NCBI RefSeq assembly: GCF_024199985.1
Contig: NZ_JANARS010000001.1
Coordinates: 248,001 to 312,000 of the forward strand
From: Nocardioides pinisoli
Lineage (GTDB): Bacteria > Actinomycetota > Actinomycetes > Propionibacteriales > Nocardioidaceae
DNA length: 64,000 nt
Reading direction: 5' to 3'
Shown here: piece by piece, positions 54,245 to 62,441 of the stretch
Layout: the number at the start of each line of letters is the position of its first letter
Position numbering within the stretch: the first letter of the stretch is position 1
Made by a program: the position numbers and the translations under genes
The notes under the pieces: model-generated
Seen by the model: only the letters and a program-made list of their open reading frames with translations
Told to the model about the DNA's origin: nothing
Database searches by the model: none

Positions 54245-55723
54245 GTGAGCGACCTCCGACACGACACGTCCGGGACCCGCCGCGACAGCCGGTCCGACAC
54301 CCGCTTCCTCGGACAGCCCGGTGTGCTGGCCAACCTCTTCGGGGTGGAGCTGTGGGAGCGGTTCAGCTTCTACGGCATGCAGGGCATCCTGCTGATCTAC
54401 CTCTACTACTCCACCGCCGACGGCGGCCTCGGCATCGACGAGGGCGTCGCCACCGGCATCGTCGGCGCCTACGGCGGCGCGGTCTACCTCTCCACGATCC
54501 TCGGCGCATGGCTCGCCGACCGGCTGATCGGCCCCGAGCGGACGCTGTTCTACTCCGCGATCTGCGTGATGCTCGGCCACGTCGCCCTGGCCCTCGTGCC
54601 CGGGCTCGGCGGCGTCGGCATCGGCCTGGTGCTGATCGCCCTCGGCTCGGGCGGCGTGAAGGCCAACGCCACGTCGCTCGTCGGCTCGCTCTACGACGCG
54701 CACGACCCGCGCCGCGACGCGGGCTTCTCGCTGTTCTACATGGGCATCAACATCGGCGCCCTCCTCGGCCCGCTGCTGACCGGCCTGCTGCAGAGCGAGG
54801 TCGGCTTCCACTGGGGCTTCGGCGCCGCGGCGGTCGGCATGGCCCTCGGCCTGGTGCAGTACGCCCTCTTCCGCAAGAACCTGCCCGACGAGACCCACCA
54901 CGTCGCCAACCCGCTCCCGGTGGACAAGCGCGTGGCCTACGTCGCCGTCGCCGTGGCGGCCCTGCTGCTGGTCGCGGTCCTCGCCTGGGTCGGCGTGATC
55001 ACCCTCGACCGGCTGGCCAACATCGTCATCGGGATCAGCCTGGTCGCCGCGATCGGCTACTTCGCGCTCATCCTCGCCGACAAGGACGTGCAGGGCGCCG
55101 AGCGCAGCCGGATCTTCGCCTTCATGCCGCTGTTCGTCTGCAACGTCGTGTTCTGGTCGCTCTACCAGCAGCAGTTCACCGTCGTGACGCTCTACGCCGA
55201 CAAGCGGCTCGACCGCGACCTCTTCGGCTGGGAGATGCCGGTGTCGTGGGTCCAGTCGATCAACCCGGTCTTCATCATCGTGCTCGCCGGCGTCTTCGCG
55301 GCGCTGTGGACGCGGCTCGGCGACCGCCAGCCGGTGACGCCGTTCAAGTTCGGCGCCGGCACGGCGCTGATGGGCGTTGCGTTCTTCTGCTTCCTGCCGA
55401 TGCCCGCCGGTGAGAACACCGCGCCGCTGCTCGGCCTCGCCGGCATCCTGCTCGTCTTCACCCTGGCCGAGCTGCTCATCTCCCCGGTCGGACTGAGCGC
55501 CACGACCAAGCTCGCGCCGAAGAAGTACACGACCCAGATGGTCGCGCTCTACTTCCTCTCCATCGCGCTCGGCACTGCACTCGCCGGCACGCTCGCGGGC
55601 TACTACGACGAGGCCGCGGAGACGCCGTTCTTCGTCCTCGTCGGCCTCGCCTCGGTCGTCACCGGCGTCTCGGTGATGCTCGCGTCGAAGCCGATCCACC
55701 GGCTGATGGCGGGCGTCGACTGA
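54245..55723 (+). CDS. POT/PTR family proton-dependent oligopeptide transporter
   Basis: A 492-residue transporter with about fourteen helices. The POT proton-coupling motif ExxERFxxY appears as ELWERFSFYGM, and the PTR2 signature GSGGVKANATSLVG plus FSLFYMGINIGALLGPLLTG follow. It takes up di- and tripeptides with protons. GTG 54245 has CACCGT 6 nt upstream. The ZIP-like gene follows 19 bp later but has its own box. Confidence 0.95.
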   Translation: MSDLRHDTSGTRRDSRSDTRFLGQPGVLANLFGVELWERFSFYGMQGILLIYLYYSTADGGLGIDEGVATGIVGAYGGAVYLSTILGAWLADRLIGPERTLFYSAICVMLGHVALALVPGLGGVGIGLVLIALGSGGVKANATSLVGSLYDAHDPRRDAGFSLFYMGINIGALLGPLLTGLLQSEVGFHWGFGAAAVGMALGLVQYALFRKNLPDETHHVANPLPVDKRVAYVAVAVAALLLVAVLAWVGVITLDRLANIVIGISLVAAIGYFALILADKDVQGAERSRIFAFMPLFVCNVVFWSLYQQQFTVVTLYADKRLDRDLFGWEMPVSWVQSINPVFIIVLAGVFAALWTRLGDRQPVTPFKFGAGTALMGVAFFCFLPMPAGENTAPLLGLAGILLVFTLAELLISPVGLSATTKLAPKKYTTQMVALYFLSIALGTALAGTLAGYYDEAAETPFFVLVGLASVVTGVSVMLASKPIHRLMAGVD

Positions 55724-55742
55724 GCACTGGCATGCTGCTGAG

Positions 55743-56453
55743 GTGATCGCGGCGCTCGGGTGGGGTGTGCTGGCCGCCAGCTCGCTGGTGGTCGGGGCGG
55801 TCCTCGCGCTCGTACGCCCGTGGTCGCGGCGCGCCCTCGGGCTGGTGCTCGGCTTCGGTGCCGGCGCGCTGATCGCGAGCGTGTCCTTCGAGCTGGCCGA
55901 GGAGGGCTTCCGCATCGGTAGCGCGCTGGGCGTCGCCTTCGGCCTGGCGCTCGGCGGCGTCACCTTCGTCACCGCCGACCGGCTGGTCGAGCGGTGGGGC
56001 GGTCGCTCCGGCGGCTCGGCGGCCGGGGTGCCGCTGGCCGTCGGCGCGTTCCTCGACGGCATCCCGGAGCAGGCGGTGCTGGGGATCGGCATCGCGTCGG
56101 GCGACGGCGTCAGCGCCGCTCTGGTGGTCGCGATCTTCGCCTCCAACCTGCCCGAGGCGATCGGCTCGGCCGCCGACATGCGCTCCGCCGGCCGGTCGTC
56201 CCGCTCGGTGGTCGGTCTCTGGACGGTGGTCGCGGCGTGCTGCGCGCTCGCGACGCTCGGCGGCACGGCCCTCGCCGGCGCGGTGTCGAGCGACGCGCAG
56301 GCGTTCGTCGACGGCTTCGCCGCCGGGGCGCTGCTCACGATGCTGGTCGACTCGATGGTGCCCGAGGCCAAGGACAAGGCGAAGGACTGGGCGGGCCTGG
56401 CCACCGTCGCCGGCTTCGCGCTGGCCGCGGGGCTGTCGCTGCTGACCGGCTGA
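55743..56453 (+). CDS. ZIP family metal transporter
   Basis: A 236-residue, eight-helix protein. ZIP motifs are recognisable: FLDGIPEQAVLGIGIA in helix 4 (HNxPEG equivalent, with Asp in the first metal position) and FASNLPEAIGSA in helix 5. This places it with the bacterial GufA/ZupT-like group, which moves zinc or other divalent metals. CATGCT lies 6 nt before GTG 55743. The His-rich loop of typical ZIPs is absent. Confidence 0.88.
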   Translation: MIAALGWGVLAASSLVVGAVLALVRPWSRRALGLVLGFGAGALIASVSFELAEEGFRIGSALGVAFGLALGGVTFVTADRLVERWGGRSGGSAAGVPLAVGAFLDGIPEQAVLGIGIASGDGVSAALVVAIFASNLPEAIGSAADMRSAGRSSRSVVGLWTVVAACCALATLGGTALAGAVSSDAQAFVDGFAAGALLTMLVDSMVPEAKDKAKDWAGLATVAGFALAAGLSLLTG

Positions 56454-56463
56454 CGCCTCCGGC

Positions 56464-57507
56464 TCAGTAGCCGCCCTCGGGCGGGACCATCTCGCCGCGC
56501 ACGCCGAGCAGTCGCACCGGCCGGTCGTCGCCGAGGGCGAGGTAGAGCTCGAAGGCCGTCTGCGCGATCACGTCGACGTCGTAGGTCGGCTCGGGGAGCT
56601 TGCGGACCTTCGTGAAGGTGAAGAACGGCGCGAACCGGATCTTGAGGTGCACCCGCTGCACCGCCCGCCCCTCCTTGCGGACGTCGTCGACGACCCGCGC
56701 GGCGAGCTCGCGGAGGGCGGAGCGTACGTCGTCGGGCGTGGTGAGGTCGGCCTGGAAGGTCGTCTCCCGGCCGTGGGCGCGGGCCACCCACGGGGTGTCG
56801 TCGGGGCGGGCGCGGCCGCCGCCGCGGCCGAGCCGGCCGAGGTGGGGACCGTTGGCGGGCCCGAACGCGGCGACCAGCGCGGCCACGTCGGCGCCGGCGA
56901 GATCCGCGACGGTGCGGATGCCGATCGCCTCCAGCCTCTGGGAGATCCTCGTGCCCACGCCCCACAGCGCGGTCGTCGGCCGCTCGCCCATGACCTCCAT
57001 CCACGTGTCGCGGGTGAGCTGGAAGACGCCCTGGGGCTTGCCGAAGTCGGTGGCGATCTTGGCCCGCACCAGGGTGTCGCCGATGCCCACCGAGCAGTGC
57101 AGCGCGGTCGCCTCGAGCACCGCCGCCTGCACCTGCCGGGCGGTGGCGACGGGGTCGTCGGTCTCGACGCCGACGAACGCCTCGTCCCAGCCGAGCACCT
57201 CCACCACCGCGCCCGGCGTCGCGCGCAGCGTCTCCATCACCCGCGCGGAGGCCTCCTCGTAGACCGGGAAGTCGACCGGCAGGAACACCGCGTCGGGCGA
57301 GCGCCGCTTGGCGAGCTTGAGCGCGAGCCCGCTCCGGACGCCGTGCGCGCGGGCCTCGTAGGACGCCGTCGAGACCACCGCCCGCTCGGTCGGGTCGCCC
57401 CGGCCGCCGACCACCACCGGCAGCCCCACCAGCTCGGGCCGGCGCAGCAGCTCGACGGCGACGAGGAACTGGTCCATGTCGACGTGGAGCACCCAGTGCT
57501 GCGGCAT
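56464..57507 (-). CDS. dinB: Y-family DNA polymerase (DinB/Pol IV-like)
   Basis: A 347-residue translesion polymerase. Catalytic carboxylates are in HVDMDQFLVAVE near residue 10 and GWDEAFVGVE near 103. The fingers have STASYEARAHGVRSG. The helix-hairpin-helix thumb is ALWGVGTRISQRLEAIGIRTVADLAGAD, followed by the little-finger domain. The C-terminus lacks an obvious beta-clamp motif of QLxLF type, which several actinobacterial DinB paralogues also lack. CAGAAT lies 6 nt before the ATG. The upstream region holds palindromic repeats, not a recognisable LexA box. Confidence 0.92.
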   Translation of the reverse strand: MPQHWVLHVDMDQFLVAVELLRRPELVGLPVVVGGRGDPTERAVVSTASYEARAHGVRSGLALKLAKRRSPDAVFLPVDFPVYEEASARVMETLRATPGAVVEVLGWDEAFVGVETDDPVATARQVQAAVLEATALHCSVGIGDTLVRAKIATDFGKPQGVFQLTRDTWMEVMGERPTTALWGVGTRISQRLEAIGIRTVADLAGADVAALVAAFGPANGPHLGRLGRGGGRARPDDTPWVARAHGRETTFQADLTTPDDVRSALRELAARVVDDVRKEGRAVQRVHLKIRFAPFFTFTKVRKLPEPTYDVDVIAQTAFELYLALGDDRPVRLLGVRGEMVPPEGGY

Positions 57508-57560
57508 CCGCCCATTCTGGCCCGGCGCTCCGACAGCGGCTGCGGTCCGCTCTCGGAAGA

Positions 57561-57649
57561 GGCCGACAACTTCAGCGATCCCCGGCCGGCCGGGGATTCC
57601 TGAACATGTCGGCCCATGCAAGGGCCGACAAGTTCGGTGATCGCCGGCC
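57561..57649. repeat. Triplicated palindromic repeat upstream of dinB
   Basis: A 54-bp imperfect palindrome (57561-57614; 24 of 28 positions pair) has GGCCGACAACTTCAGCGATC as its left outer part and closes on CCCCGGCCGGCCGGGG. A third half-unit (57623-57649, GGCCGACAAGTTCGG...) follows, and it pairs with the right arm of the first palindrome (13 of 14 positions), so alternative hairpins are possible. It lies between divergent genes. Confidence 0.8.
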
Positions 57650-57740
57650 AGCAGGCCGTTCCGCGGCCGGGGCCCGCGCGCGCTCCCGGCCACCCCTGCG
57701 GAGGGTCGCCGCCGTACGCCGTCGGCGTACGGTCGAGAGC

Positions 57741-57986
57741 ATGACGAGCGACGAGCAGACCGGCCCCGACCCCTACGCGGAGCACCCCGAGGAGTCCGTC
57801 TTCCCCGCTGCGGGGGAGCGGGTCAGCGACGCCGACCGGCAGCGCGCGCTCGACGCCGAGCCCGAGGGCAACGCCACCGTCGGCGACATGGTCGACACCG
57901 ACGAGCTCGACTCGAGCGCCCACGAGCAGGGGCCCACCTCGGAGGAGGTCGCCGAGCAGGTCGACGGCGGCCACCACGCCGACTGA
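57741..57986 (+). CDS. Small acidic protein, function unknown
   Basis: An 81-residue, strongly acidic, soluble protein with no Cys and no hydrophobic core segment, probably disordered in part (EHPEESVFPAAGERVSDADR, then EQGPTSEEVAEQVDGG). No recognised family. TACGGT lies 7 nt before the ATG with no ribosome site, which supports it as a real leaderless gene. It converges on the aminotransferase gene with one base between stops. Confidence 0.72.
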   Translation: MTSDEQTGPDPYAEHPEESVFPAAGERVSDADRQRALDAEPEGNATVGDMVDTDELDSSAHEQGPTSEEVAEQVDGGHHAD

Positions 57987-57987
57987 C

Positions 57988-59199
57988 CTAGACGCCGAGC
58001 GCCTCGGCCAGCCCCTCGAGCAGCCGGTCGACGTCGGAGTCGTCGTTGTAGGCCGCGAGCCCGATCCGGAGGCCGGAGTCGACGGCGAGCCCGAGGGCGC
58101 GGAAGGTCTCGTGGGCGTAGAACGTGCCGGCCGGCACCATCACGTCCCGCTTCGCGAGGTGCTCGAAGACGTCGAGCGGCGAGCGGTCGCGGAGGGTGAG
58201 GAAGAGCGTCGAGGTCCGGTCGGCGGCGCGCGAGTGGAGGGTCAGGGCGTCGCCGAAGGACGCGAGCCCCGACTCGATCCGCTCCCGCAGCCGCAGCTCG
58301 TGGGCGGCGATGAGCGCGGCGGCCGAGACCAGGCGCTCGCGGCGGGTGCCTCCCGACCCAACGGAGGCGATCACGTCGACGGCTGCGGTGACGCCGGCCA
58401 TCAGCTCGTAGGGCAGGGTGCCGAGCTCGAAGCGCTCGGGCACCACGTCGGTCGACGGGAGCAGCTTGTCGGGCCGCAGCGTCTCGAGCAGGGCCGGGTC
58501 GGCGACCAGCGACCCGCAGTGCGGCCCGAAGAACTTGTAGGCCGAGCACACCAGGAAGTCCGCGCCCATCGCGACGATGTCGGGTGCCGCGTGCGCGGTG
58601 TGGTGCACGGCGTCGACGTGGACGAGCGCGCCGACCTCGTGCGCCCGCGCCGCGACCGTGGCGACCGGCGGCCGGGTGCCGAGCAGGTTGGAGGCGGCGG
58701 TGAGCGCCACCAGGCGGGTCCGTGAGGTGATCTCGTCGAGCGAGGAGAGGTCGAGCTCGCCGGTCGCGGGGTCGAGGCGCAGCCACCGCACGGTCACACC
58801 GGCCCGCTCGGCGGCCTGGATCCACGGCCGCACGTTGGAGTCGTGGTCGAGCTCGCAGAGGACGATCTCGTCGCCGGGCGACCAGGTGCGCGCCAGCGTA
58901 CGGGAGACGTCGTACGTCAGTGCGGTGGCGCTGCGGCCGTGGACCACCCCGCCGGGGTCACCACCGACGAGGTCGGCGACGGCGGAGCGGTAGCCGGCGA
59001 CCGCCTCCTCGGCGTTGCGCTGGCTCACCAGGGCCGAGCCGCGCTGCGACAGCGGGCCGGTCAGCGTGCGCGCGATCGCCTCGCCGACGACCAGTGGCGT
59101 CTGGGTGCCTCCCGGGTTGTCGAAGTGGGCGATGCCCGACTCGAGGGAGGGGAACCCGGCACGGAAGGCGGCGACGTCGAAGGTGGACACCTGCCGCAC
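57988..59199 (-). CDS. Cysteine desulfurase-like class V aminotransferase (TIGR01976 type)
   Basis: A 403-residue PLP enzyme. The PLP Lys is in CSAYKFFGPHCG near 223, the conserved His-Asp region is VHVDAVHHTAH, and phosphate-binding residues are in LCELDHDSN. The C-terminal part fits the TIGR01976 subfamily. The Cys of true desulfurases is not clearly placed, so the reaction is uncertain. It follows the AstE/ASPA-like gene by 12 bp, so the two form an operon. Confidence 0.9.
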   Translation of the reverse strand: MRQVSTFDVAAFRAGFPSLESGIAHFDNPGGTQTPLVVGEAIARTLTGPLSQRGSALVSQRNAEEAVAGYRSAVADLVGGDPGGVVHGRSATALTYDVSRTLARTWSPGDEIVLCELDHDSNVRPWIQAAERAGVTVRWLRLDPATGELDLSSLDEITSRTRLVALTAASNLLGTRPPVATVAARAHEVGALVHVDAVHHTAHAAPDIVAMGADFLVCSAYKFFGPHCGSLVADPALLETLRPDKLLPSTDVVPERFELGTLPYELMAGVTAAVDVIASVGSGGTRRERLVSAAALIAAHELRLRERIESGLASFGDALTLHSRAADRTSTLFLTLRDRSPLDVFEHLAKRDVMVPAGTFYAHETFRALGLAVDSGLRIGLAAYNDDSDVDRLLEGLAEALGV

Positions 59200-59211
59200 T
59201 CAACCAGACGG

Positions 59212-60159
59212 TCAGGACGCGATGTGCACCACGGCGTCCCCGGAGTTGACCAGGGGGGCCTCGGTGCGGCCGATCACGATGCCGTCGCGGTTGGAGTAGA
59301 CGGCGCGCAGCGTCTTGCCGAAGGAGTCGAAGAGGGTGCCGAGGCGTTCGCCGTCGCTGACCTTCTGGCCGAGGTGCGCGTCGAGGTGCAGGATGCCGGT
59401 CCGGCGGGCGCGCACCCAGCCGCTGGAGCGGCACTCCAGGCTCGGCTCGACGGGGGCCTCCGCGACCGGCTCGGTCATGCCGAGCGCGGCCAGCACCCGG
59501 CGTACGCCGACCACGCCGGCCTCGACGGCGTAGTCGTCGAAGCGGAGGTTCTCGCCGCCCTCGTAGAGCAGCACCTTGGCCCCGTGCTCGCCGGCGGCGT
59601 GGCGCAGCGAGCCGTCGCGGATGCGGGCGTGCAGCATCACCGGTGCGCCGAAGGCGGCGGCCAGCTCGCGCGTACGCGGGTCGTCGAGGTCGGCGCGCAC
59701 CTGCGGGAGGTTGCTGCGACGGTCGGAGCCGGTGTGCAGGTCGATGCCCACGTCGCACCCGGCGACGATCTCGCGCATGAAGAGGTGGGCGATGCGACCC
59801 GCGAGCGAGCCGCGCGCGGAGCCGGGGAAGGAGCGGTTGAGGTCGCGCCGGTCGGGCAGGTAGCGGTCGCCGGTCATGAAGCCGAGGACGTTGACGATCG
59901 GCACCGCCACCAGCGTGCCGCGGAAGGTCTTGGGGTCGAGCCCGGCCATTACCTGGCGGACCACCTCGACACCGGCCACCTCGTCGCCGTGGATCGCGGC
60001 GTCGATCCAGACGCGCGGGCCGTCCTCGCGGCCGTGGACCACGCGCACCGGCAGCGTGACGTCGGCGCCGGTGACGAGCCGGGTGATCGGCAGCTCGAGC
60101 GCGCGCACCGTCCCGGCGCGGATCCGCACGCCGCCGATGGCGAAGGACTCGCGTGCCAC
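59212..60159 (-). CDS. Succinylglutamate desuccinylase/aspartoacylase family zinc hydrolase
   Basis: A 315-residue M14-like zinc amidohydrolase. Metal ligands are the His and Glu of AAIHGDEVAG and the His of GIDLHTGSD, with catalytic Glu in LLYEGGEN. The C-terminal 85 residues form a beta barrel with a lipoyl-like HLGQKVSDGERLG turn, typical of AstE/ASPA-type proteins that cluster with RimK ligases. No RimK gene is adjacent. GTG 60159 shares a base with the TAG of an 11-codon upstream frame (ATG 60194). Confidence 0.88.
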   Translation of the reverse strand: MARESFAIGGVRIRAGTVRALELPITRLVTGADVTLPVRVVHGREDGPRVWIDAAIHGDEVAGVEVVRQVMAGLDPKTFRGTLVAVPIVNVLGFMTGDRYLPDRRDLNRSFPGSARGSLAGRIAHLFMREIVAGCDVGIDLHTGSDRRSNLPQVRADLDDPRTRELAAAFGAPVMLHARIRDGSLRHAAGEHGAKVLLYEGGENLRFDDYAVEAGVVGVRRVLAALGMTEPVAEAPVEPSLECRSSGWVRARRTGILHLDAHLGQKVSDGERLGTLFDSFGKTLRAVYSNRDGIVIGRTEAPLVNSGDAVVHIAS

Positions 60160-60220
60160 TACGCGTGCTGTCCGGGGGCGTCGTGGGCACTCATGCCGCC
60201 AGCCTAGCGACGCGCGAGGG

Positions 60221-60263
60221 CCCGCCCCGGCCGCCTCCTGGGGGTCGGAGGGGCAGGGGCGGG
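60221..60263 (-). terminator. Terminator after the 60282 gene
   Basis: Arms CCCGCCCC (60221-60228) and GGGGCGGG (60256-60263), with an inner CCTCC/GGAGG pair (60234-60238 with 60247-60251). It lies 18 nt past the stop at 60282; no T-run follows. Confidence 0.55.
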
Positions 60264-60281
60264 CGGATCGTGGAGGGCGCG

Positions 60282-60737
60282 TCAGCTGTTCTGGGTTGCT
60301 GGGTCCGTGTCGGTGCCGCGCTCGGTGCCGCTGTCGGAGTCGGGCTGGCCGTCGCCGTCGAAGTCGGGCGCCTCGTCGGTCGTGCCGCCACCGGGCAGGT
60401 CGTCCTGGTCCAGGTCGCCGGGAGGAGCACCCAGTTGTCCCCCCATCTGGCCACTGGGACCGCCGGGACCACCCGGGTAGCCGTGGTCGTCCCAGCCGGT
60501 GCCGGTCTGCGTGGCGGTGTCGGTCGCGCCGCCGTCGCCGACGGCGTAGCCGGCCCCGAAGCCCGCACCGCCGATCGCGAGGCCGGCCACGACGGCGCCC
60601 GCGGCCACGGCCTTCCGGCCGGAGGGGAGGCGGTCGCGCCAGGTGCGGCGGGCGGGCGCGGCGGGGAGGGAGGCGTCGTACGCCGGCGGGGTCGCGTCGC
60701 CGGTGGCGGGCGGGGTGGGGAGGGGGTGGTGGGTCAT
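60282..60737 (-). CDS. Small single-helix membrane protein with acidic outward domain
   Basis: A 151-residue protein. The cytoplasmic N-terminus is Pro-rich and basic (RRTWRDRLPSGRK). One helix (AVAAGAVVAGLAIGGAGFGAGYAV) is followed by a Gly/Pro/Asp-rich extracellular region with DFDGDGQPDSDSG, which looks like a calcium-binding loop. GAAGGA precedes the ATG. It follows the DUF4353-type lipoprotein gene by 42 bp on the same strand, so they are probably co-transcribed. Confidence 0.75.
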   Translation of the reverse strand: MTHHPLPTPPATGDATPPAYDASLPAAPARRTWRDRLPSGRKAVAAGAVVAGLAIGGAGFGAGYAVGDGGATDTATQTGTGWDDHGYPGGPGGPSGQMGGQLGAPPGDLDQDDLPGGGTTDEAPDFDGDGQPDSDSGTERGTDTDPATQNS

Positions 60738-60779
60738 GTCGATTCCTTCGTGAGGGGTGGGGAGGTGGGTGGGCCGGGG

Positions 60780-62279
60780 TCAGCCCATGGGGCCGCCGTG
60801 ACCGCCGGCGGGCGCCTCCCCGGCGGTCACGGTGGTGGAGGTGCCGTCGACGGCGACGGTGTAGGTCGCGCCCTGCTCGACGTCGGCGGAGGAGTAGACG
60901 ACGGAGGCGGCGTCCTTCGCGAGGGTCCAGGTCGCGACCTCGGTGCCGTCGGCGTCGCTGACCACGACCTCCGCCCCGGCCGCAGCCGTCGAGCCGAGCG
61001 CGGTGGCGAGCCAGCCCTGGGCGGAGTCGGTCGAGGGGGCGACCATCATCCCGGCGCTGCCGGTGGCCAGCAGGGTGCCGCCGCTGACGTCGAAGGTGCC
61101 GTTGACGTCGAGCGCGCCATTGCCGTCGGTGGTGGGGCCGTGGACGGTGATCTCGCCGCCGGTGACGGTGGCGTCGCCGTTGGAGTCGAGGCCGTCACCG
61201 CTGGCCCACACCTCGAGGGTGCCGCCGTTGACGACGAGGTGGACCGAGTCGTCGGCCGCCATCTCGCCGCCGGGCCGGCCGTCCGCGGCGGTGCTGTCGT
61301 CGGACGACGCGGCGTTGACCCCGTCGTCGGCCGCGTGCAGCTCGAGGTCGCCGCCGTCGATGACGACGAGCGAGCCCTCGAGCGCCTCGGTCGACCCCGC
61401 CACGTCGACGGTGCCGCCGGTGACCAGCACCTGCACGCCCTTGATGCCGTCGTCCTGCGAGGTGACGGTGAGCTCGCCGCCCTCGATCAGCACGAAGCCG
61501 GTGCCTGCGTCCTCGGTGTTGTCGGACTTGAGGGCGTCGCCGACCGCGTCGACGGTGACGGTGCCGTCGGCCAGCACGAGGTAGTCCTTGCCGATGATGC
61601 CGTCGTCGACCGACGTCACGTCGATCGTGCCGCCGGTGATGACGAGCCCGTCCTTGCCGACGATGCCGTTGTTGCTGTTGCCGGTGACCGTCAGCGAGCC
61701 CGTGCCGCCGATGGTGAGGTCGGCCGTGGAGTGGAGCGTGCCGGTGGGCGCGTCCTCGCCGCTGTCGTCGTACGTCGCCGCGTCCTCGAGCGCGTTGTCG
61801 CTGCCGTCGGCGAGCACGACGACGACCGACTCGGCGTCGACCACGTCGATCGCCGCGCTGGTCGGGGAGGTGATGGTGGCGTCGTCGAGCACGAGGCGTA
61901 CGACGCCGTCGCCGGGACTGTCGACGACGACCTGGCCGGTGAGGTCGCCGCTCAGCACGTAGGTGCCGGCGGCGGTGATGGTGACCGTGCCGTCCTCGAC
62001 CGTCACGGCGTCGCTGTCGGAGGACGCCGTCGTGCCGGAGACCTCGATCGCGGTCGCGTCGGCCTCGTCGTAGGCGGTGTCGCCGGCCTCCACCTCCACG
62101 TCGTCGTCGAGCACGTCCTCGACGGAGGTGCCGGAGAAGAGCGCGCCCGAGCTGCTGGTGCTGCTCGAGCCGCTCGACGTGCCGGAGCCGGTGTCGCCGG
62201 CCACGGACGCGCTGCACCCCGCGAGGAGGACGGCGGCCAGGGTCCCGGCCACGGCCTGGCGGAGGGGGAGGAGTCGCAT
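60780..62279 (-). CDS. DUF4353-type carbohydrate-binding lipoprotein
   Basis: A 499-residue lipoprotein with lipobox LLAGCSA near residue 22 and a Ser/Thr/Gly linker. A long right-handed beta-helix-like region of repeated short strands follows (for example GNSNNGIVGKDGLVITGGTIDVTSVDDGIIGKD in segments). This is the pattern of the DUF4353 carbohydrate-binding-domain family. It is strongly acidic, suggesting calcium binding. It is likely cell-wall attached. It is divergent from the RTX-like gene, with 162 bp between them. Confidence 0.88.
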   Translation of the reverse strand: MRLLPLRQAVAGTLAAVLLAGCSASVAGDTGSGTSSGSSSTSSSGALFSGTSVEDVLDDDVEVEAGDTAYDEADATAIEVSGTTASSDSDAVTVEDGTVTITAAGTYVLSGDLTGQVVVDSPGDGVVRLVLDDATITSPTSAAIDVVDAESVVVVLADGSDNALEDAATYDDSGEDAPTGTLHSTADLTIGGTGSLTVTGNSNNGIVGKDGLVITGGTIDVTSVDDGIIGKDYLVLADGTVTVDAVGDALKSDNTEDAGTGFVLIEGGELTVTSQDDGIKGVQVLVTGGTVDVAGSTEALEGSLVVIDGGDLELHAADDGVNAASSDDSTAADGRPGGEMAADDSVHLVVNGGTLEVWASGDGLDSNGDATVTGGEITVHGPTTDGNGALDVNGTFDVSGGTLLATGSAGMMVAPSTDSAQGWLATALGSTAAAGAEVVVSDADGTEVATWTLAKDAASVVYSSADVEQGATYTVAVDGTSTTVTAGEAPAGGHGGPMG

Positions 62280-62379
62280 GGAGTGCGGCCTTTCGGTCGG
62301 TGGTGCGGACGCCCCCGATGCTGGTCACCGCACCTGTCCACGCCGTGGGCTGACCTTGTGCACCTCCTGTGAGCGGTCG

Positions 62380-62441
62380 GAGGCAACTTCTCCGCGAGCG
62401 TCGACGTCTCCCCACGGACCGACCTCGACCGAAGGAACCGC
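62380..62441 (+). promoter_or_regulatory. Duplicated 5' region of the RTX-like pair, first copy
   Basis: GAGGCAAC, then GCGTCGACGTCTCCC, ACGGAC, ACCTCGACCGAAGGA and the start codon appear here and again at 63837-63899 before the second paralogue. GAAGGA is the ribosome site; the rest may be a shared promoter or leader. Confidence 0.7.
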
